A DNA stretch of 47,289 bases from NCBI RefSeq assembly GCF_013044505.1, contig NZ_JABERD010000064.1:1-47289 (forward strand). Direction: 5' to 3'. The notes beneath the pieces are model-generated. The model was not told where the DNA came from and searched no databases. It was given only the letters and a program-made list of their open reading frames with translations. Both the position numbers and the translations under genes were made by a program. Source of the DNA: Streptomyces sp. S3(2020). GTDB lineage: Bacteria; Actinomycetota; Actinomycetes; Streptomycetales; Streptomycetaceae. Of this stretch, positions 1 to 7,875 are shown piece by piece (position 1 is the first letter of the stretch; every line of letters begins with the position of its first letter).

Positions 1-19
1 AGATGGGTATAAGAGCCAG
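1..19 (+). other. Probable residual Nextera mosaic-end adapter at contig edge
   Basis: The first 19 bases read AGATGGGTATAAGAGCCAG. The Tn5/Nextera mosaic end is AGATGTGTATAAGAGACAG, so 17 of 19 positions agree, starting exactly at base 1. The stretch is AT-rich compared with everything around it. I infer that this edge is the end of an assembled contig with untrimmed, error-containing adapter, and that it is not genomic. Confidence 0.75.
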
Positions 20-44
20 GCGGCATCGTGCGGGTCGACCGCGG

Positions 45-118
45 TGCGCGCCAAGGGTTTTCGCCCCCGCCGCCCCTACGGGCTGCGCCCCCAGACGGGC
101 TGAAGAGCTCAAGAGCGC
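45..118. repeat. Streptomyces-type intergenic repeat downstream of lysR
   Basis: The segment with GGGTTTTCGCCCCCGCCGCC followed by a C-rich CTGCGCCCCCAGA block resembles a sequence that I recognise as recurring in intergenic DNA of many Streptomyces genomes. It lies just past the stop codon of the LysR gene. I assign it from memory of the family only. No second copy occurs in this window. Confidence 0.4.
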
Positions 119-1048
119 CTACCCCCGCGTCAGCGACAGCAACTCCCGGGCCGGTCCCACCGGTCGGTGTCCCGTGGGCCAGACCGCCCGTAGGTCCCGG
201 GCCAGCGAGACGCCCTCCACCGGTACCCGGACCAGCCTCCGCATCGCCAGTTCCTCCCCCACCGCCAGTTCGCTCAGGACCGCCGGGCCCGCCCCGCTCA
301 CCGCCGCCGCCTTGACCGCGGTCGTCGAGGACAGCTCGATCAGCGGCCTCGCCAGACCGCCCAGCGCCGCGTCCAGCACCTGCCGGGTACCCGAGCCCTC
401 CTCGCGGAGGATCAACGGGGTCGCCGCCAACTCGTCGGCCGCCAGGGCCCGTCGGCGGCGCGCCCAGGGGTGGGCCGGGGCCGTCACCACGATCAGGTGG
501 TCATGGGCGATCACGACCGAGTCGAGGCCCGTCGGCACGGTGAGGCCCTCCACGAACCCCAGGTCCGCCTCGTCCGCGAGCAGCCGGGACGCCACCGCCG
601 CCGAGTTGCCGGCCAGCAACGACACCGCCGTGTCCGGACGCTGGGCGCGCAACGCCAGCAGCCAGCCCGGCAGCAGATACTCCGCGATCGTCATGCTCGC
701 CGCCACCCGCAGCCGCGAGTCCCGCCGGTCCCGCAGCGCCTGCGCCCCCACGTCGAACGCCTCCGCCGCCTCCACGATCCGCCGCGCCCAGTCCGTCACC
801 AGCGCACCCGCGTCCGTGAGACGGGAGCCGCGCGGCGAGCGGTCCACCAGCGCCACGCCCAGCTGACGTTCCATCGAGCGGATGCGACTGCTGGCCGCCG
901 GCTGGGTGATGCCGATCTCCCGCGCAGCCGCACCCAGGCTGCCGAGCCGGGCCACCGCCAGGAGCAGTTCCAGCGCCCCCAGGTCGGGGACGCGGTGCGC
1001 CAGCATGCCACCGGGGGTCGAGGGAGAGCCCTCCCGCTCACTGCTCAT
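119..1048 (-). CDS. LysR-family transcriptional regulator
   Basis: The 309-residue protein has an N-terminal winged HTH at about residues 18-75 (LGSLGAAAREIGITQPAASS, then a linker helix). A periplasmic-binding-like effector domain fills the rest (VAASMTIAEYLLPGWL at the start of the domain, EEGSGTRQVLD in the middle). Length and layout are normal for CysB/CbbR-like LysR proteins. It is divergent from the TDT transporter gene, with 70 bp between the start codons, which is the classical arrangement for a LysR regulator and its target. A palindrome at 1046-1062 covers its own ATG, so autorepression is likely. The effector is not deducible. The ATG at 1048 is chosen because no other start suits the HTH better. 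Confidence 0.9.
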   Translation of the reverse strand: MSSEREGSPSTPGGMLAHRVPDLGALELLLAVARLGSLGAAAREIGITQPAASSRIRSMERQLGVALVDRSPRGSRLTDAGALVTDWARRIVEAAEAFDVGAQALRDRRDSRLRVAASMTIAEYLLPGWLLALRAQRPDTAVSLLAGNSAAVASRLLADEADLGFVEGLTVPTGLDSVVIAHDHLIVVTAPAHPWARRRRALAADELAATPLILREEGSGTRQVLDAALGGLARPLIELSSTTAVKAAAVSGAGPAVLSELAVGEELAMRRLVRVPVEGVSLARDLRAVWPTGHRPVGPARELLSLTRG

Positions 1049-1062
1049 AAATCCAGTTTATG
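1046..1062. promoter_or_regulatory. Probable LysR operator overlapping the lysR start codon
   Basis: CATAAATCCAGTTTATG is a perfect 6-bp inverted repeat with a 5-bp centre. It contains the T-N11-A pattern typical of LysR boxes. Its left arm includes the lysR start codon (CAT on this strand), and it lies in the 70-bp gap shared with the divergent transporter. Binding here could block lysR and control the transporter at the same time. Confidence 0.6.
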
Positions 1063-1118
1063 TCCTCATAGAGGCGTCGTCCCTGGTGGCCGCCGCACCA
1101 CCGCGCGATCGTCGAATC

Positions 1119-2258
1119 ATGGTCACCGCAGCCCAGCCCCTTCTCCCCCGTGCCACCGCACGTCCCGCGCGCGCCATCGCCGTCCGTCACCTCGGACCCA
1201 ACTGGTACGCCACCGTCATGGGCACCGCCGTCGTCGCCACCGCCGGAGCCGGACTGCCGGTCTCCGTTCCCGGTCTGCGCACCGCCCTCACCGGCGTCTG
1301 GGCGCTCTCCCTCGCCCTCCTCCTCGTCCTGCTGTGCGCCCGCGCCCTGCACTGGACCCACCATCGGGACCAGGCGCGCGCCCATCTCCTCGACCCGGCC
1401 ATGGCGCCCTTCTACGGCTGCCTCTCCATGGCCCTGCTCGCCGTCGGCGGCGGCGCCCTCACGGTCGGCTCCGACTGGATCGGCACGCGGGCCGCGGTCG
1501 CTCTGGACGCCGTGCTGTTCACCGCCGGCACGGCCGTCGGACTCACCGCGGCCGTCGCCGTCCCGTACCTCATGGCCGTACGCCATCGGGTCGAGCCGTC
1601 ACAGGCCACGCCCGTGTGGCTGCTGCCGCTCGTCGCGCCCATGGTGTCGGCGGCGCTCGGACCGCTGCTCGTGCCCCATCTCCCGGCCGGGCAGGCGCGG
1701 GAGACCCTGCTGCTCGCGTGTGTGGCGATGTTCGGGATCAGCCTGCTCGCGACGCTGCTCATGCTGCCGCTCGTCTTCGGGCGGATCGTCACGGGCGGCC
1801 CGCTGCCCCTCGCCCTCACCCCGACCCTGTTCCTCGTGCTGGGCCCGCTGGGCCAGTCCACGACCGCCGTCAACCACTTCGCGGACATCGCGCCCGGTGT
1901 CGTACCCGCGCCCTACAGCGGAGGCTTCGGCGTCCTCGCCGTTCTCTACGGCGTGCCCGTGACGGGGTTCGCGCTGCTGTGGTTCGCGCTCGCCACCGCG
2001 CATGTCCTGCGGGCCCGGCGGGCGGGCATGGGGTTCGCGATGACGTGGTGGGCCTTCACCTTCCCGGTCGGTACCTGTGTCACCGGCGCGGAGGGGCTGG
2101 CCCGGCACACCGGACTCCTCGCCTTCCAGTGGCTCGCCGTCGCGCTGTACGTCGTCCTCGTCGCCGCCTGGGCCACCGCCGCCCTGCACACCGCGCGCGG
2201 GCTGCTCAGCGGTGCGCTGCTCGCAGGGCCTTCGTCAGCAGCCCTGGCGCCTCGGTGA
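1119..2258 (+). CDS. TDT-family (TehA/SLAC1-like) transporter
   Basis: This is a 379-residue protein from the ATG at 1119. It is very hydrophobic, with about ten membrane segments beginning near residue 25 (LGPNWYATVMGTAVVATAGA). The N-terminal LGPNWYATVMGT and the later PLGQSTTAVNHFAD segment are typical of the tellurite-resistance/dicarboxylate (TDT) family of anion channels and exporters. Family members move C4-dicarboxylates, sulfite or other small anions. The substrate here is unknown. The reading frame is open further upstream, but the extension would run into lysR and has no membrane character, so 1119 is preferred. The divergent LysR is the probable regulator. The 3' end overlaps the convergent gene at 2206 by 53 bp. 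Confidence 0.85.
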   Translation: MVTAAQPLLPRATARPARAIAVRHLGPNWYATVMGTAVVATAGAGLPVSVPGLRTALTGVWALSLALLLVLLCARALHWTHHRDQARAHLLDPAMAPFYGCLSMALLAVGGGALTVGSDWIGTRAAVALDAVLFTAGTAVGLTAAVAVPYLMAVRHRVEPSQATPVWLLPLVAPMVSAALGPLLVPHLPAGQARETLLLACVAMFGISLLATLLMLPLVFGRIVTGGPLPLALTPTLFLVLGPLGQSTTAVNHFADIAPGVVPAPYSGGFGVLAVLYGVPVTGFALLWFALATAHVLRARRAGMGFAMTWWAFTFPVGTCVTGAEGLARHTGLLAFQWLAVALYVVLVAAWATAALHTARGLLSGALLAGPSSAALAPR

Positions 2259-2925
2259 GGGACGGGCCGTACCAGGTGAGGTGCCTGCCGCTGACCAGGG
2301 CGCAGGGCAGGCCGGGGAACGCGTCCGGGCCGTCGTCCGGGGTGAAGCGGTAGGGCTCGTCCGGGAGGACGACGACGTCCGGTGCGGCCGCGTTCAGGTC
2401 GTCGACCGGGATCCGCGGATAGCGCTCGGGGTGCGTCGCGTGCACGTGGTCCACGCCCAGGCGCGCCAGCACGTCCCCTGCGAAGGTGTCGCGCCCCAGC
2501 ACCATCCAGGGGCGGCGCCAGATCGGCACCACGGCCGTCGTCCGGTACGAGGGTTCCGGCAGCGCCTGCCACGCCGACTCCGCCTCGTCCAGCCAGCGCG
2601 GGCGGGTCCGCGCGCCGCAGGCCTCCAGTACGCGGGCCAGTTCCCCGAAGGCCTGCGGGATGTCCCGTACCTCCGTCACCAGGACCTCGGCGCCCGCCTC
2701 GCGCAGAGCGGCGAGGTCCGGTTCGCGGTTCTCCTCCTCGTTGGCGACGACGAGGTCGGGGGCGAGGGTGAGGATGCGGTCGAGCCCGGGGTTCTTGGTG
2801 CCGCCCACGCGCGTGACGTCGAGGTCGGCCGGGTGGGTGCACCAGTCCGTGGCACCGACCAGGGCGCCGGGGACGGTACGGGCCACCGCCTCCGTGAGGG
2901 ACGGGACCAGGGAGACGACCCTCAC
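2206..2925 (-). CDS. Cytosolic helical-backbone metal receptor (BtuF-like)
   Basis: The 239-residue protein starts with GTG at 2925. It has the class III periplasmic-binding fold: VVSLVPSLTEAV at the start, the VGATDWCTHP and GGTKNPGLDRILTLAPDLVVAN segments of cobalamin/haem-receptor proteins, and a C-terminal lobe with PDVVVLPDEPY. There is no signal peptide or lipobox, so unlike true BtuF it should stay in the cytosol. The GTG overlaps the stop of the upstream XRE-cupin gene (GTGA, 4 bp), which indicates translational coupling. The longer reading frame upstream is rejected for this reason. It may bind a corrinoid or metal chelate that informs the regulator, but this is inference. Confidence 0.8.
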   Translation of the reverse strand: MRVVSLVPSLTEAVARTVPGALVGATDWCTHPADLDVTRVGGTKNPGLDRILTLAPDLVVANEEENREPDLAALREAGAEVLVTEVRDIPQAFGELARVLEACGARTRPRWLDEAESAWQALPEPSYRTTAVVPIWRRPWMVLGRDTFAGDVLARLGVDHVHATHPERYPRIPVDDLNAAAPDVVVLPDEPYRFTPDDGPDAFPGLPCALVSGRHLTWYGPSLTEAPGLLTKALRAAHR

Positions 2926-3491
2926 GCGCGTGGCCGGTCCCGGACCGCCTCGATGTGCTCGGCCACGGCGACGACCACGACCCGGGTCTCGGGCACGGTG
3001 GCCCGCCACCGGTGCCGTACGCCACCGGTGAGGTAGAGCGTGTCGCCGCGGCCGAGCCGGTACGCCCGGCCCTCCGCCTCGATCTCCACCGCGCCGTCGG
3101 CGACGTACATCAACTGGTCGTTGCGGAACTGGAATTCACGGCCGGCGTCATGGTCGCCGGTGAACTCCTGGGCGTGCATCTGATGGTGACCGCGCACCAG
3201 GGAACGCGCCCGGGAGCGGCACTCCGGATCGGTGTCGTCGGCGCGGACGACGTCGACGCTGCACGCCGGGTCGGCGGCGGCGAGGAGTTCCACGGCGGTG
3301 GTGCGCAGGGCGTCGGCGACCTTCTCCAGGGAGCTCTGGCTGGGCCGTGCCCGCTCGTTCTCGATCTGGCTGAGGAACGGCACCGACAGGCCGCTGCGTT
3401 CGGCCACGACGGCGAGGGTGAGCTCCAGCGCACGGCGTCGTCGCCTGACGGCCGCGCCGACCCGCAAGGGTTGTTCTTTGTGGTCGCCCAT
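2922..3491 (-). CDS. XRE-family regulator with C-terminal cupin domain
   Basis: The 189-residue protein carries an HTH_3 domain at about residues 10-70 (LAVVAERSGLSVPFLSQIEN, then the recognition helix context). A cupin domain follows at about 105-185 (QFRNDQLMYVADGAVEIEAEG and GDTLYLTGGVRHRW). This architecture is common in regulators that sense small molecules through the cupin barrel. A good Shine-Dalgarno (GGAGG) precedes the ATG at 3491. The gene is first in a two-gene unit with the receptor-like protein. The ligand and targets are not visible. Confidence 0.88.
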   Translation of the reverse strand: MGDHKEQPLRVGAAVRRRRRALELTLAVVAERSGLSVPFLSQIENERARPSQSSLEKVADALRTTAVELLAAADPACSVDVVRADDTDPECRSRARSLVRGHHQMHAQEFTGDHDAGREFQFRNDQLMYVADGAVEIEAEGRAYRLGRGDTLYLTGGVRHRWRATVPETRVVVVAVAEHIEAVRDRPRA

Positions 3492-3807
3492 CGCTCCGGC
3501 TCCCTCCTTCGCTCGTCGGTCCGTTCACACTCTCTGATGAGTTGTCTGCACCCTACGCATGTTCGGCAAACCGTTTCATGCGCCCGTCACATTGCCGTAA
3601 ACCGCGCGAGGGCCATCTCGCCAACTCCGGCCAGTAGATCAGCTCCCCCACCGCCCCGTGCGGGGTTTCCCCCGTCAGGACGAACCAGCTGACGACGACC
3701 GCCCCCTGAGGCTCAGGGGGCGGCATAGCTCTATGTGGTTGTCCGGATCCTTCTCATGGATCGCGTACGTCGACGGGCCGCTTCGCCTCGGCGGGGGTGG
3801 CGGTGTC
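3492..3807. other. Intergenic region of 316 bp
   Basis: This gap lies between the start of the XRE-cupin gene and the 3' end of the betaine transporter operon. It should hold the XRE promoter near its left side. Apart from the strong inverted repeat at 3699-3723 and a short CCCC-GTGC-GGGG hairpin near 3656-3667, I see no gene or recognisable RNA. Confidence 0.6.
3699..3723 (-). terminator. Inverted repeat, probable terminator of the betaine operon
   Basis: CCGCCCCCTGAG and CTCAGGGGGCGG form a perfect 12-bp inverted repeat with a single G at the centre (about an 11-bp stem with a 3-nt loop). It lies 85 bp beyond the stop of the permease-binding protein fusion. No U tract follows, as is usual in Streptomyces. 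Confidence 0.6.
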
Positions 3808-5601
3808 CTAGACCGGTGCGAGCTTGTCGAGGAGTCCGGGGTTGGCCTTCAGCCAGGTGCGTACGGCGTCCTGCTGCCTGCCCTTGCCCGCCTTGTTGAT
3901 CTCGGCTTCCAGACCGGTGAGCTGCTTCTCGCTCATCGTGAAGTCCTTCAGCCACTTGGCGACGACCGGGTTGTCGTCGGCGAAGCCCTCGCGGGCCACC
4001 GTGTGCACCCCGTCGCCCTTGCCCCAGGCGCCCTTCGGGTCCTTGAGCTTCTTGAGCTCGTAGTCGCTGTACGCCCAGTGCGGCGACCAGAGCGTGACGA
4101 CGACCGGCTCCTGCTTGCTGTACGCCCGCTTCAGCTCGGCCAGCATCGCCGGCGTGGAGCTGTCGACGACCTCGTACTCCTTGTCGAGGCCGTACTCCGC
4201 CAGGACCTTGCTCTTGAGCAGGCCCATCATTCCGGCACTGGACTCGATCCCGGTGATCTTCCCGCCGAACTCGGTGGACCGGCCCTTGAGGTCGGCCAGG
4301 GAGTCGATGCCCTTCATGTACGCGGGGACGCTCAGTTCCAGGGAGGTCGGGCCGTACCAGGAGCCGAGGTCGTCCAACTGGTCGCCGTACTTCTTCCAGT
4401 ACTCGGCGTGGGTGGTCGGCAGCCAGGCGTCGGTCTGGAAGTCGATGTTGCCGGAGGCCAGGGAGGTGTAGAGCGGGCCGGCGTCGAGCTGCTCGGCTTC
4501 CACCTCGAAGCCGCGTTCCTCCAGGAGCTCCTTCCAGAGGAAGGTGGAGGCGACGCCCTCGTCCCAGGGGATGTAGCCGATGCTGACCTTCTCGCCCTGG
4601 CCGACGTTCTCGCCGACCGGGGTGGCGCTGTCGTCCTCGGCACCGAACATCCCCATGCCGCCCGCGACGAGGGCGAGGACCACCACGCCGATGACGGCGA
4701 CCTGCGGACGGGGGCGGTAGGACCGGAACCTCAGGCCCTGTGCGGCACGCGCCTTGGCGGCGGCGCGGCGGCCCAGCGGGGAGACCTGGGCGCCCAGGGC
4801 GCCGGTCATACGGTCGAGGTAGATCGCGAGGATCACGATGGCGACGCCCGCCTCGGAGCCGAGGCCCACGTCGAGCTGTCCGATGGCCTCGTTGACACGG
4901 CCGCCGAGGCCGCCGGTGCCGACCATGCCGGCGATCGCGGCCATCGACAGGCCGAGCATGATGACCTGGTTGACGCCGGCCATGACGGTGGGCAGGGCGA
5001 GCGGGAGCTGGACCCGCAGCAGGGTGTCCCTGGGAGTCGTGCCGAACGCCTCGGCCGCCTCGACCAGTTCCTTGTCGACCTGGCGGATGCCCAGCTCGGT
5101 CATGCGCACTCCGGGGGCGAGCGCGAAGATCAGGGTGGCGACGATGCCCGCGGAGGCGCCGGTGCCGAAGAAGAGGATCGCCGGGATGAGGTAGATCATC
5201 GCGGGCAGCGTCTGCATGAAGTCCAGGACCGGCCGGACCAGTGCGCTGACCCGGTCGGAGCGGGCCGCCCAGATGCCGACGGGCACGGAGATCACCAGGG
5301 CGATGATCGTGGCGACGAGGACCAGCGAGAGGGTCACCATCGCGTCTTCCCACAGTTCCAGGGAGTCGATGAAGGCGAACCCCGCGAAGGTGAGGACTCC
5401 GGCCGTGGTGCCGCGCAGCCAGAAGGCGACGATGGCGAAGATGCCCGCGAGGAGCAGTGGTCGGGGCGCCTGGAGGACGGCGTCGATACCGTCGTAGGCG
5501 CCGGTGAAGACGGTCTTGAGGAAGTCGAAGAGCCAGGCCATGTGGCCGAGCAGCCAGTCGACCGCGTCGTTGACCCAGTCGCCGAGCGGGATCCTAGGCA
5601 T
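3808..5601 (-). CDS. Glycine betaine/proline ABC permease fused to binding protein
   Basis: The 597-residue fusion has an N-terminal ProW/OpuAB-type permease at about residues 1-280 (multiple membrane helices and the EAA loop near QVDKELVEAAEAFGTTPRD). A linker helix follows at about 300-320 (AVIGVVVLALVAGGMGMFGA). The C-terminal OpuAC/ProX-type substrate-binding domain runs from about 335 to 597 (KVSIGYIPWDEGVASTFLWK, FQTDAWLPTTHAEYWKKYGD). The extra helix tethers the receptor to the outer face of the membrane. The first ATG overlaps the ATPase gene by 8 bp, so the two are co-translated. It should import quaternary-amine osmoprotectants. The exact ligand cannot be fixed from sequence. Confidence 0.92.
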   Translation of the reverse strand: MPRIPLGDWVNDAVDWLLGHMAWLFDFLKTVFTGAYDGIDAVLQAPRPLLLAGIFAIVAFWLRGTTAGVLTFAGFAFIDSLELWEDAMVTLSLVLVATIIALVISVPVGIWAARSDRVSALVRPVLDFMQTLPAMIYLIPAILFFGTGASAGIVATLIFALAPGVRMTELGIRQVDKELVEAAEAFGTTPRDTLLRVQLPLALPTVMAGVNQVIMLGLSMAAIAGMVGTGGLGGRVNEAIGQLDVGLGSEAGVAIVILAIYLDRMTGALGAQVSPLGRRAAAKARAAQGLRFRSYRPRPQVAVIGVVVLALVAGGMGMFGAEDDSATPVGENVGQGEKVSIGYIPWDEGVASTFLWKELLEERGFEVEAEQLDAGPLYTSLASGNIDFQTDAWLPTTHAEYWKKYGDQLDDLGSWYGPTSLELSVPAYMKGIDSLADLKGRSTEFGGKITGIESSAGMMGLLKSKVLAEYGLDKEYEVVDSSTPAMLAELKRAYSKQEPVVVTLWSPHWAYSDYELKKLKDPKGAWGKGDGVHTVAREGFADDNPVVAKWLKDFTMSEKQLTGLEAEINKAGKGRQQDAVRTWLKANPGLLDKLAPV

Positions 5602-6643
5602 GCGCGGCCTCCGCCTCGCCGAGGAAGGCGATCAGGCGCCTGCTCGGGACCACTCCGACGAGTTTCCGTTGCTCGTCCAGCACCGCCACGGGGTGGGTCG
5701 ACCGGGCGCTGATCGCGCAGAGTTCGGTGAACGGCGTGTCGGGCGTCGCGGTCTCGCAGCCGCTCGCACAGCCGCAGTCGGCCTCGACGCCGCGGACGTC
5801 GGTGTCCATGACGGCGGAGGCCGTCAGCACCCGCGCGCGGTCGACGTCCTTGGTGAAGGAGGCCACGTAGTCGTCCGCGGGCCGCACGAGGATGTCCTCG
5901 GCGGTGCCGGTCTGGACGATGCGTCCGTCGCGCATGACGGCGATGCGGTCGCCCAGGCGCATGGCCTCGTTGAGGTCGTGGGTGATGAAGACGATGGTCT
6001 TCTTCAGGGTCTTCTGGAGCTCCAGGAGCTGGTCCTGCATGTCGCGGCGGATCAGCGGGTCCAGGGCGCTGAAGGACTCGTCCATGAGGAGCAGGTCGGC
6101 ATCGGTGGCGAGGGCGCGGGCCAGGCCGACGCGCTGCTGCATGCCGCCGGAGAGCTCGTCGGGCCAGGACTTCTCCCAGCCGGTCAGCCCGCACAGGGCC
6201 AGGGCCTCGGTGGCACGCCGGTCGCGCTCGGCGCGGGGAACGCCCTGCACGGCGAGGCCGTAGGCGGCGTTCTCCAGGACGCTGCGGTGCGGGAAGAGCG
6301 CGAAGTGCTGGAAGACCATGCTGATCTTCGTCGCCCGGACCGCGCGCAGCTCACGGTCGCCGAGGGCGGTCAGGTCCTGCCCGTCGAAGCGGACGTGTCC
6401 TGCGGTGGGTTCGAGGAGGCCGTTGAGCATGCGCAGCAACGTGGACTTGCCGGATCCGGACAGTCCCATGACGACGAAGATCTGGCCGGGCTCCACGGTG
6501 AAGGAGGCGTCGACGACCGCGGCGGTGGTGCCGTCGGCGCGCAGCTCCTCCCGGTCGGCTCCATCGCGCAGTCTCTCCACTGCCTCACTCGGTCGTCTGC
6601 CGAACACCTTGTAGAGATGTTCGGCTTCCAGGCTGGCTGACAC
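5594..6643 (-). CDS. Glycine betaine/proline ABC transporter ATPase
   Basis: The 349-residue ATPase of the ProV/OpuAA type starts with GTG at 6643, preceded by AGAGG. It shows Walker A GLSGSGKST (about residues 60-68), the Q-loop FQHFALFPHR, the signature LSGGMQQR (about 164-171), Walker B LLLMDE followed by SFSALD, and the switch histidine in FITHDLNEA. The C-terminal 100 residues form the CBS region that senses ionic strength in this family. An unusual CGCASGC cysteine cluster sits inside it. The gene overlaps the permease fusion downstream and powers it. Confidence 0.93.
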   Translation of the reverse strand: MSASLEAEHLYKVFGRRPSEAVERLRDGADREELRADGTTAAVVDASFTVEPGQIFVVMGLSGSGKSTLLRMLNGLLEPTAGHVRFDGQDLTALGDRELRAVRATKISMVFQHFALFPHRSVLENAAYGLAVQGVPRAERDRRATEALALCGLTGWEKSWPDELSGGMQQRVGLARALATDADLLLMDESFSALDPLIRRDMQDQLLELQKTLKKTIVFITHDLNEAMRLGDRIAVMRDGRIVQTGTAEDILVRPADDYVASFTKDVDRARVLTASAVMDTDVRGVEADCGCASGCETATPDTPFTELCAISARSTHPVAVLDEQRKLVGVVPSRRLIAFLGEAEAAHA

Positions 6644-6797
6644 ACGTACCTCTTGGCTCGGGAACAGGGGCGGAAGACGGCCGCAGACAGTTGAACGAGC
6701 AACCGGTGCCGCTCCGATCAGCCGCGCCTGCCCCTGCCTTCATGGCGCAAACACCCGCGTGGCCCAGTTCACAGGGTTGTCGGCGCCGTACGGCATG

Positions 6798-7727
6798 ATG
6801 CGAGGCGTGACCGGACGACTGATGCTCCTCGACACCGCCTCCCTCTACTTCCGCGCCTACTTCGGCGTCCCGGAGTCCGTGAAGGCCCCGGACGGCACGC
6901 CGGTGAACGCCGTGCGCGGGCTGCTGGAATTCATCGACCGCCTGGTCAAGGACCACCATCCCGACGAGCTGGTGGCCTGCATGGACGCCGACTGGCGTCC
7001 GCAGTGGCGGGTCGACCTGATCCCCTCCTACAAGGCGCACCGCGTCGCCGAGGAGCGCGAGGCGGGGCCGGACGAGGAGGAGGTGCCGGACACGCTCTCG
7101 CCGCAGGTCCCGGTCATCGAGGAGGTCCTCGACGCGCTCGGCATCGCGCGCGTGGGCGTGGCGGGGTACGAGGCGGACGACGTGATCGGCACGTTCACCG
7201 CGCGAGCGAAGGGCCCGGTCGACATCGTCACCGGCGACCGCGACCTGTACCAGCTGGTGGACGACGGACGCGGGGTGCGGGTGCTGTACCCGCTCAAGGG
7301 CGTGGGCACCCTCCAGCTCACGGACGAGGCGTGGCTGCGCGAGAAGTACGGGGTGGACGGGAGGGGGTACGCGGATCTGGCGACGCTGCGCGGGGACCCG
7401 AGCGACGGTCTGCCGGGGGTGCCCGGCATCGGGGAGAAGACGGCGGCCAAGCTGCTGGCGGAGTTCGGCGACCTCGCCGGGATCATGGCGGCGGTCGACG
7501 ACCCGAAGGCGAAGCTCACGCCCTCGCAGCGCAAGCGTCTTGACGAGTCCCGGCCCTATGTCGCGGTGGCGCCCAAGGTCGTGAAGGTCGCGGACGACGT
7601 GCCGCTCCCGGAGGTCGACACGGCGGTGCCGCGCGGCCCGCGCGACCCGGCGGCGGTGGAGCGGCTGGCGGCCCGCTGGGGGCTGGGCGGTTCCTTGCAG
7701 CGGCTGCTGACGACCCTGGCACCGTAA
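6798..7727 (+). CDS. 5'-3' exonuclease, stand-alone PolA N-domain type
   Basis: This is a stand-alone flap/5'-3' exonuclease of about 309 residues. Metal-binding acidic motifs are visible: LLDTASLYFRAYFG, ACMDADWRPQWRVDLIPSYK, GYEADDVIG, TGDRDLYQLV and GDPSDGLPGVPGIGEKTAAK. The last includes the helix-hairpin-helix. It lacks polymerase domains, like ExoIX/Xni. The start is uncertain: ATG 6798 is taken, but ATG 6795 and GTG 6807 are also possible and none has a strong ribosome-binding site. It probably processes Okazaki-fragment or repair flaps. It is a single gene divergent from the betaine operon. Confidence 0.9.
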   Translation: MRGVTGRLMLLDTASLYFRAYFGVPESVKAPDGTPVNAVRGLLEFIDRLVKDHHPDELVACMDADWRPQWRVDLIPSYKAHRVAEEREAGPDEEEVPDTLSPQVPVIEEVLDALGIARVGVAGYEADDVIGTFTARAKGPVDIVTGDRDLYQLVDDGRGVRVLYPLKGVGTLQLTDEAWLREKYGVDGRGYADLATLRGDPSDGLPGVPGIGEKTAAKLLAEFGDLAGIMAAVDDPKAKLTPSQRKRLDESRPYVAVAPKVVKVADDVPLPEVDTAVPRGPRDPAAVERLAARWGLGGSLQRLLTTLAP

Positions 7728-7834
7728 ATCATGTTCTCTGCTGAGTGAATGAGCTTCTCTTCAGAGGGGATCGCCACTCTCCACAATGGCTTAATCTTGC
7801 CCTCATACAAGGGGTGTTAAGTAGGGGGGAGATG

Positions 7835-7853
7835 CTAACTTAGGTAAGCCTAA
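7835..7853. promoter_or_regulatory. Probable DmdR1/IdeR (DtxR-family) iron box
   Basis: CTAACTTAGGTAAGCCTAA matches the 19-bp DtxR-family consensus TTAGGTTAGGCTAACCTAA at 13 of 19 positions. It lies about 20 bp upstream of the ribosome-binding site of the siderophore-interacting protein gene. Repression by an iron-loaded DmdR-type regulator is expected. The match and the gene product support each other. Confidence 0.65.
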
Positions 7854-7875
7854 GCGAAAAGGCAGGGAGGCCGCC

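Noticed and set aside
3658..5712. Long plus-strand open frame opposite the betaine transporter
   Set aside because: It is an antisense shadow of the permease-binding protein fusion, with Asp/Gly-rich repeats and no family match.
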